A stretch of 6,005 nucleotides of DNA from Actinomycetota bacterium (GTDB taxonomy: Bacteria; Actinomycetota; Actinomycetes; Nanopelagicales; Nanopelagicaceae). A program made the position numbers and the translations under genes. This document shows, piece after piece, positions 1 through 6,005 of the stretch; the stretch's first letter is position 1; each line of letters starts with the position of its first letter. A model generated the notes under the pieces. That model worked only from the letters and a program-made list of their open reading frames with translations. It was not told where the DNA came from and searched no databases. The DNA is taken from the NCBI GenBank assembly GCA_029978425.1, contig JAPOJL010000039.1:1-6005 (forward strand). The letters run 5' to 3'.

Positions 1-596
<596 letters not shown>

Positions 597-612
597 TTAA
601 TGGAGGAGGTTA

Positions 613-1536
613 TTAAGCTCCAACTGCCCGCATGATTTCTTCACATGCATCTAGGAGATCATCGACGAGAACTGCTGACTTAACTTCCTTGCGATTCCAA
701 CCCGGTCCACCTAGGACAACGCGTGGTGCAGGACGGATGCTTGGTATCTCGCCAAGAACTTCAGGCTTTCCATTCTTATCTAATTGTGCCCACAAGAAAA
801 TTGCAGGAGGTGCAGAGCGCTTTACAACAGCGCTAATCGCTTCGATTGGCGTACGGGCGCCAAGAAATTGTGTTGCAATCTTTCTTTCAGATAGCGCAGC
901 GCCTAATGCGTATAACGCAAGTGAATGCATCTCTTCGCCGATGCATGCCAACAAAACAGGGCGAGCATTGATGGGATTCTGGATTGATGAATTAGCTTCT
1001 TGCAACAAACGCTTGATGATTTCACTAACCAAGTGTTCAGTTTCGATACCGGTGCCAGATTCTGCCCATTCATCGCCAATCAGGATGAGCAGCGGAACAA
1101 TTACTTCATTCCATGTATTGGTGATGCCACGAGCGGAGAGCTCAGAACGAAGAAGCTCTTCAATGAAGTTCCGGTCATATGCGCGAGCGGCGCGAATGAG
1201 AGTTTCCACCAACTCTTCGCGGATCGCGACATCGTTAGTTATGGAGTTTGCAATGGCATCAGGTGATACATCTCCATCAAAAGCCAGAGCACGTTGCGCC
1301 GCTTCGGCTGGGGAAACGCCTGCGATCACAAGTTTTCGCATTAGCGTGAGTCGAGCTAAATCATGATTGCTATAACGGCGATGTTCACCCGTACTGTGTT
1401 CCGTTGGACCGAGCCCATAACGGCGATCCCAGGTACGAAGCGTTGCAGGGGCTACTCCAAGTCGACGGGCGACCGCCGCGACAGTGAGCGCTTCAGAGCC
1501 ATCAAGGGCTTCTTTACGCAGGGAGTTATCAGCCAT
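613..1536 (-). CDS. MerR-family regulator with CarH-like cobalamin-binding C-terminus
   Basis: Predicted DNA-binding regulator of 307 residues. Residues 17-63 form a MerR winged helix-turn-helix (LTVAAVARRLGVAPATLRTW, then RRYGLGP and GEHRRYS). Residues ~100-180 resemble the helical cap of cobalamin-binding photoreceptors, including W157-x9-E167-H168, the spacing of the CarH/LitR motif. Residues ~192-307 look like a Rossmann B12-binding domain: E202-M-H204 occupies the E/D-x-H-x-x-G site but with Ala instead of the final Gly, and a VLGGPGW loop lies at 274-280. In the CarH family this architecture gives light- or B12-dependent repression; here that role is inferred. The start at 1536 places the HTH at the usual distance from the N-terminus; a longer frame from 1608 would run into the divergent promoter region. 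No clear Shine-Dalgarno precedes it. It ends 25 bases before guaB and is divergent from whiB. Confidence 0.88.
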   Translation of the reverse strand: MADNSLRKEALDGSEALTVAAVARRLGVAPATLRTWDRRYGLGPTEHSTGEHRRYSNHDLARLTLMRKLVIAGVSPAEAAQRALAFDGDVSPDAIANSITNDVAIREELVETLIRAARAYDRNFIEELLRSELSARGITNTWNEVIVPLLILIGDEWAESGTGIETEHLVSEIIKRLLQEANSSIQNPINARPVLLACIGEEMHSLALYALGAALSERKIATQFLGARTPIEAISAVVKRSAPPAIFLWAQLDKNGKPEVLGEIPSIRPAPRVVLGGPGWNRKEVKSAVLVDDLLDACEEIMRAVGA

Positions 1537-1591
1537 GGGCCAATAGTGGGGGCATGATGTGAGGTCCGCGACTTGAAATAGGTATATACGG

Positions 1592-1604
1592 TCAAGGTAC
1601 TTGA
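1592..1604. promoter_or_regulatory. candidate operator palindrome in whiB/merR control region
   Basis: TCAAG-GTA-CTTGA is a perfect 5-bp inverted repeat with a 3-base spacer, and its right half overlaps the proposed whiB -35 box. A further copy of the half-site, ACTTGAA, lies at 1571-1577, in the same orientation as the one at 1599-1605 and 28 bases away. CarH/LitR-type and other MerR regulators often bind repeated half-sites at the -35 region of divergent promoters, so this is a reasonable site for the adjacent regulator. A 5-bp arm can also arise by chance. Confidence 0.4.
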
Positions 1605-1629
1605 ACAACCTATGGCGCGATTGTATGGT
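1601..1629 (+). promoter_or_regulatory. whiB promoter, leaderless type
   Basis: The -35 box TTGAAC (1601-1606) is followed by a 17-base spacer and the -10 box TATGGT (1624-1629). Transcription would begin about seven bases after the -10 box, at 1636, which is the A of the whiB ATG. This predicts a leaderless mRNA, common in Actinobacteria, and agrees with the lack of a Shine-Dalgarno sequence. Confidence 0.6.
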
Positions 1630-1635
1630 TCACCC

Positions 1636-1938
1636 ATGTCCGAAACCTCTCGCTTACCGAAGCCGGTAGCCACTAATTGGGAATGGCAGTATGAGGGTGC
1701 TTGCCGATCCCTTCCAACTGAGATGTTCTTTCATCCAGATGGTGAACGCGGCCCCCGCCGCAAGGCTCGTGAGAACGCTGCAAAAGCGGTCTGCGCATCC
1801 TGCCCGGTAATCGCAGCATGTCGCGCACATGCTCTCGCTGCTCAAGAGCCATATGGCATCTGGGGTGGATTAACTGAGGAAGAGCGTTTGGACATTATCA
1901 GTAAGGCTCAGCGTCAGCAGAGATTCTTTACTGCGTAA
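1636..1938 (+). CDS. whiB: WhiB-family Fe-S transcriptional regulator (WhiB3/WhiD-like)
   Basis: Cytoplasmic regulator of 100 residues, the usual size for the family, that binds a [4Fe-4S] cluster and in relatives acts with the principal sigma factor. The four cluster cysteines are C23, C53, C56 and C62 (C-x29-C-x2-C-x5-C), followed by the family turn GIWGG (74-78), the LTEEER segment and a basic C-terminal tail (KAQRQQR). Mycobacterial WhiB3 and streptomycete WhiD lie in the same groEL1 neighbourhood, so an orthologue of that subgroup is likely; those proteins respond to redox state or nitric oxide and affect metabolism or sporulation. The ATG at 1636 is preferred over the one at 1612 because the promoter predicts transcription starting on it and family members lack the extra residues. 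It is divergent from the MerR-type gene and convergent with terC. Confidence 0.94.
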   Translation: MSETSRLPKPVATNWEWQYEGACRSLPTEMFFHPDGERGPRRKARENAAKAVCASCPVIAACRAHALAAQEPYGIWGGLTEEERLDIISKAQRQQRFFTA

Positions 1939-1958
1939 CTCCTCTTTCGACAAGAACT

Positions 1959-1992
1959 AAGCCCCCGGCCTCACGGATTCGGGGGCTTTTTT
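1959..1992. terminator. rho-independent terminator between whiB and terC
   Basis: AAGCCCCCG (1959-1967) pairs with CGGGGGCTT (1980-1988) around a 12-base loop, and a run of six T (1987-1992) completes a strong terminator for whiB. On the opposite strand the hairpin is followed by TTAGTTCTT, which is less U-rich but may also help stop terC transcription. Confidence 0.9.
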
Positions 1993-2007
1993 GTTCCCTA
2001 ATTATTT

Positions 2008-2940
2008 TTAGCCCTTCAATGGATCGGGCTCGTGGCCGGGATTCTTTCGCAAGCTAATGACAGTTGTGACAGCTAGTGCAGAAATGATCACGCCCAATGA
2101 AACGGCAAGTGAGACATGTGGAATCTCAAATCCAGCAATGTCGTGGATACCAATGCCGTGGAGCGCTTCGATAATAAGTTTGACACCGATAAATCCAAGG
2201 ACGATGGAAAGACCTTTGGATAGATAGACCAATCGTTTCAGAAGAATTCCGACTAAGAAATAGAGCTGACGTAGGCCCATCAAGGCAAATGCGTTAGCCA
2301 TAAAAACAATGTAAGGGTCGCGGGTGAGACCAAATATTGCTGGGATTGAATCAAGTGCAAAGAGCAGATCAGTGGTTCCAAGTGCAACGAGAGCGAGAGT
2401 AAAAGTTGACCAGCCTCTCTTTCTTAAGGCGGTGATGATGCGATTTTCCTGCCACTCATCTTCTTCTGGATCTTCGGTGATGAGTTTGTATGCGGTCCAA
2501 AGCAGAATTGCGCCAAAGAAGAAGAAGATTGCAACGAATCTTTCGACCACAGCTGCGCCAATAACTATGAATATGCCGCGCATGACTAGGGCCATCAAAA
2601 TGCCCAATAAAAGGACTAGTTGCTCTTTCTCTTTTTCAATCTTGAGACGAGTCAGAATAATCAAGAAAACAAAGAGATTATCGATGGAAAGCGAATACTC
2701 AGTAATCCATCCAGCAAAGAATTCTGCGGATGCAGTTGGTCAATCCCAGCTGCGCATCGAGATTCCGAAAGCGATTGCGGCAGAGACATAAATTGCCGTC
2801 CAGGTGGCTGCTTCCCGAAGGGAGGTCACCGAGTTACGCCGGAACCAGGCCCACGCAAGATCGGCCAAGGTAACGACAAAAACGACAGCCAAAGTAACAA
2901 GCCAGACCGTTGTGGACACATTTACTGTTTCAGAATTCAT
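2008..2940 (-). pseudogene. terC: TerC-family membrane protein gene with in-frame TGA
   Basis: TerC-family integral membrane protein, linked in relatives to tellurite resistance and to metal (manganese) export. The frame from ATG 2940 to TAA 2008 is 310 residues plus one internal stop, TGA at 2742-2740 (codon 67), with no frameshift: both sides stay in the same frame and align with the family. Before the stop are two hydrophobic segments (about 11-28 and 47-60). After it come EFFAGW, EYSLSIDNLFVF with Asp87, the second repeat TTDLLFALDSIPAIFG (189-204), FALMGLRQLYFL and further membrane helices to about 295. The stop falls where relatives carry the first Gly of a GG pair, so GGA to TGA would explain it. 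The loop between the two repeats (about 153-178) is shorter than in typical TerC proteins. It may be a sequencing error, a recent pseudogene or read-through of the weak TGA-C context; the rest of the frame is intact. Confidence 0.85.
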
Positions 2941-2946
2941 CGGGCG

Positions 2947-2978
2947 AGTGTAATGAGAAAAGGCCCCCGTCAGATCAA
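2947..2978 (-). promoter_or_regulatory. terC promoter, leaderless type
   Basis: The -10 box TACACT (2952-2947) sits seven bases before the terC ATG at 2940, predicting a transcript that starts on the start codon; no Shine-Dalgarno is present. A possible -35 box TTGATC (2978-2973) lies inside the upstream terminator hairpin, but the 20-base spacer is long, so the -35 assignment is weak. Confidence 0.45.
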
Positions 2979-2991
2979 CTGACGGGGGCCT
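2957..2991 (-). terminator. groESL rho-independent terminator
   Basis: AGGCCCCCGTCAG (2961-2973) pairs perfectly over 13 bp with CTGACGGGGGCCT (2979-2991), with a 5-base loop. On the minus strand the stem ends in TTTTC. It starts about 30 bases beyond the groEL stop and closes the groES-groEL transcript immediately before the terC start. Confidence 0.92.
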
Positions 2992-3021
2992 CTCTAGAAG
3001 AGTTTTCTAGATAGTAATTAG

Positions 3022-4662
<1,641 letters not shown>

Positions 4663-4675
4663 TTATCGTCTCTTC

Positions 4676-4969
4676 TTACTTCGCGATAACTGCAAGGATG
4701 TCACGAGCAGAGAGAACTAGATATTCCTCGCCACCGTGCTTGATTTCAGTTCCGCCGTACTTGCTGTACAGCACGACATCGCCAACTTTGATATCCATTG
4801 GGACGCGAACGCCATCATCAAAACGTCCTGGGCCTACGGCAACAACGGTGCCTTCTTGTGGCTTCTCTTTAGCGGTATCTGGAATGACAAGACCAGAAGC
4901 GGTCTTCTCTTCAGCTTCGTTGATTTTGATAACGATGCGATCTTCAAGTGGCTTAATGGCAATGGCCAT
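4676..4969 (-). CDS. groES: Co-chaperonin GroES
   Basis: Heptameric lid of the GroEL folding chamber, 97 residues, full family length. It opens with [11 protein letters not shown], carries the mobile loop at about 17-34 with the GroEL-contacting hydrophobic tripeptide LVI (27-29), and continues with [23 protein letters not shown] and a conserved end ([14 protein letters not shown]). The ATG at 4969 has a strong AAGGAG ribosome site eight bases upstream. It is the first gene of the groES-groEL operon under CIRCE control and follows tsaD on the same strand, as in mycobacteria, but with its own promoter. Confidence 0.98.
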   Translation of the reverse strand: MAIAIKPLEDRIVIKINEAEEKTASGLVIPDTAKEKPQEGTVVAVGPGRFDDGVRVPMDIKVGDVVLYSKYGGTEIKHGGEEYLVLSARDILAVIAK

Positions 4970-4977
4970 CGTTGTAG

Positions 4978-4983
4978 CTCCTT
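4978..4983 (-). promoter_or_regulatory. groES: groES ribosome binding site
   Basis: AAGGAG with an 8-base spacer to the ATG at 4969 fixes the groES start. It is the strongest Shine-Dalgarno in the window; whiB and terC have none. Confidence 0.88.
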
Positions 4984-5020
4984 CTTATCTATTTCGAGTT
5001 GAACCTAGGGTTCGAGCGAA

Positions 5021-5047
5021 TTATCACTCTCGCTCGGCGAGTGCTAA
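5021..5047. promoter_or_regulatory. CIRCE operator (HrcA binding site)
   Basis: On the minus strand TTAGCACTC, nine bases, then GAGTGATAA. The consensus is TTAGCACTC-N9-GAGTGCTAA, so one arm is perfect and the other has a single change (A for C). It lies at the predicted transcription start of groESL, where HrcA repressor binding would block the promoter until heat or misfolding stress. This implies an hrcA gene elsewhere in the genome. Confidence 0.95.
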
Positions 5048-5052
5048 CGCCT

Positions 5053-5081
5053 AGCCTAGGGGCGACTATTCCCGTTCTCAA
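5053..5081 (-). promoter_or_regulatory. groESL promoter
   Basis: TTGAGA (5081-5076), a 17-base spacer, then TAGGCT (5058-5053), a good housekeeping-sigma match. Transcription would start near 5046, at the edge of CIRCE, giving a leader of about 77 bases. The -35 box begins 13 bases after the tsaD stop codon. Confidence 0.65.
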
Positions 5082-5094
5082 ATCCGAGCTTGGG

Positions 5095-6005
5095 CTAACT
5101 CCAGATGGGGATCGAAGGGCTGACGGCGGAGGCGGCCTCGATGCCGAGGGCGGAGGCGGGGTGTCCTGCCGAGATCGCAAGCGAGCCGAGAGCAGCGACC
5201 ATGGCGCCGTTATCAGTACATAGAGCTGGGGGTGGGGTGCGCAATTCAATCTTCGCTACAGCACAACGTTCTTGGGCGACGGCGCGAAGGCGAGAGTTCG
5301 CAGCAACTCCCCCAGCGATCACCAACGAATCAATTCCAGTATCTGTGCAAGCCTTAATCGATTTCTGAAGTAACACATCAACGACCGCTTCCTGGAACGA
5401 TGCTGAAACATCAGCGCGAACATAATCAGGCGTTGCCTGTAAGTATCGCGAGACCGCTGTCTTTAAACCAGAAAATGAAAAATCAAATTCGTGTTCCGCC
5501 ATATCTTTAGATTGAGTCAATCCGCGTGGAAAGTTAATCGCTAATTGATTTCCGTTTTTTGCATCTTGATCGATCAACGGTCCACCTGGGAAACCTAGCT
5601 TCAATAATCTCGCAATCTTGTCAAAGGCTTCACCCGCTGCATCATCAACAGTCTGGCCTAATGTGGTGATATCACTTGTGATGTCATTGACCTTGAGGAT
5701 TGATGAATGCCCTCCGCTGACCAACAAAGCAATAGTGGGACGAATATCGCGCTCATGAGTTAATAGATCAACGGCAACATGTGATGCTAAGTGATTGACT
5801 CCAAATAAAGGTTTGTTAAGTGCCAGCGCTAAGGCATTGGCAGCTGAGACTCCAACTAGAAGCGCTCCGACTAATCCAGGACCTGCAGTAACGGCAATTG
5901 CATCTAGGTCTTTAAGTTCCGCGCCGCTTTCTCTTAGCGCTCGCACGATAGCGGGTTGCATTGCCTCAAGGTGTGCGCGCGAAGCTACTTCTGGAACCAC
6001 ACCAC
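5095..6005 (-). CDS. tsaD: tRNA t6A threonylcarbamoyltransferase TsaD, 5'-truncated
   Basis: Transfers threonylcarbamoyl from threonylcarbamoyl-AMP to A37 of ANN-decoding tRNAs, working with TsaB and TsaE in the cytoplasm. About 303 C-terminal codons are visible of a usual ~340; the frame is open at the right edge ([11 protein letters not shown]), so the start lies outside. Seen in order: [13 protein letters not shown], the metal-binding NHLASH (His-x3-His, about 5793-5779), [46 protein letters not shown] and [10 protein letters not shown], all family signatures of the ASKHA-fold Kae1/YgjD proteins. It ends in TAG at 5095, just before the groESL promoter. The tsaD-groES-groEL order is the same as in mycobacteria. 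No lesion is visible. Confidence 0.96.
   Translation of the reverse strand, partial: GVVPEVASRAHLEAMQPAIVRALRESGAELKDLDAIAVTAGPGLVGALLVGVSAANALALALNKPLFGVNHLASHVAVDLLTHERDIRPTIALLVSGGHSSILKVNDITSDITTLGQTVDDAAGEAFDKIARLLKLGFPGGPLIDQDAKNGNQLAINFPRGLTQSKDMAEHEFDFSFSGLKTAVSRYLQATPDYVRADVSASFQEAVVDVLLQKSIKACTDTGIDSLVIAGGVAANSRLRAVAQERCAVAKIELRTPPPALCTDNGAMVAALGSLAISAGHPASALGIEAASAVSPSIPIWS

Noticed and set aside
1537..1608. Extended start of the MerR-type gene at 1608
   Set aside because: The added 24 residues are not MerR-like, overlap the divergent promoter region and would put the HTH unusually far from the N-terminus. ATG 1536 fits better.
1543..1608. A defined promoter for the MerR-type gene on the minus strand
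   Set aside because: Candidates (TTGTTC with TATACC at a 16-base spacing, or a CACTAT -10 seven bases before the ATG without a -35) are all weak, so none is listed as a feature.
2740..2742. TGA recoded as Gly or Trp (alternative genetic code)
   Set aside because: It is the only in-frame TGA in the real genes of the window, Trp is TGG and Gly is GGN throughout, and the WhiB and GroEL1 context is actinobacterial. None of the complete genes ends in TGA (only TAA and TAG), but six genes are too few to mean anything.
2710..2742. Selenocysteine insertion at the terC TGA
   Set aside because: A weak bulged stem (TCC-GCA with TGC-T-GGA) lies just downstream, but TerC has no known selenoprotein members and the aligned residue in relatives is Gly, not Cys. 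Presence of selA, selB and selC in the genome would be needed to reopen this.
5115..5165. GC-rich, repeat-like stretch (GGAGGCGG-type runs)
   Set aside because: It is the C-terminal coding part of tsaD (Ala/Gly/Ser codons), in frame and conserved, and not a separate repeat element.

Overview
The window most likely comes from an actinobacterium of moderate GC content. The evidence is a WhiB-family Fe-S regulator (a family confined to Actinobacteria and their phages) and a gene set, tsaD - groES - groEL - whiB - guaB, that matches the actinobacterial groEL1 neighbourhood. In Mycobacterium tuberculosis the same region reads tsaD-groES-groEL1-whiB3-sigD-...-guaB2. By eye the base composition is near half GC, lower than in most soil Actinobacteria. 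A small-genome aquatic lineage such as the freshwater acI group would fit, but that is inference.

Layout from left to right: a 3'-truncated guaB (IMP dehydrogenase, minus strand) without the usual CBS module; a MerR-type regulator with a cobalamin-binding-like C-terminus (minus), just upstream of guaB in a probable operon; a 99-bp divergent control region; whiB (plus); a terminator between convergent genes; terC (minus), interrupted by one in-frame TGA; the groESL terminator, which overlaps the terC promoter; groEL and groES (minus), controlled by a near-perfect CIRCE operator; and the 3' part of tsaD (minus), which runs off the right edge. There is no gene-free stretch longer than about 125 bases, and I saw no RNA gene, insertion sequence or CRISPR array.

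The genes are mostly housekeeping and stress functions: guanine nucleotide synthesis, chaperonin, the tRNA t6A modification enzyme, a redox/NO-type WhiB sensor, and a possible light- or B12-responsive regulator facing it. The observations that most deserve a check are the CBS-less IMP dehydrogenase, the terC stop codon at a position where relatives carry glycine, the CarH-like regulator with a palindrome at the whiB -35 box, and an exact 33-base inverted copy of early guaB sequence at the left edge. The last looks like an assembly or amplification chimera, so the first ~33 bases should not be trusted as guaB sequence.
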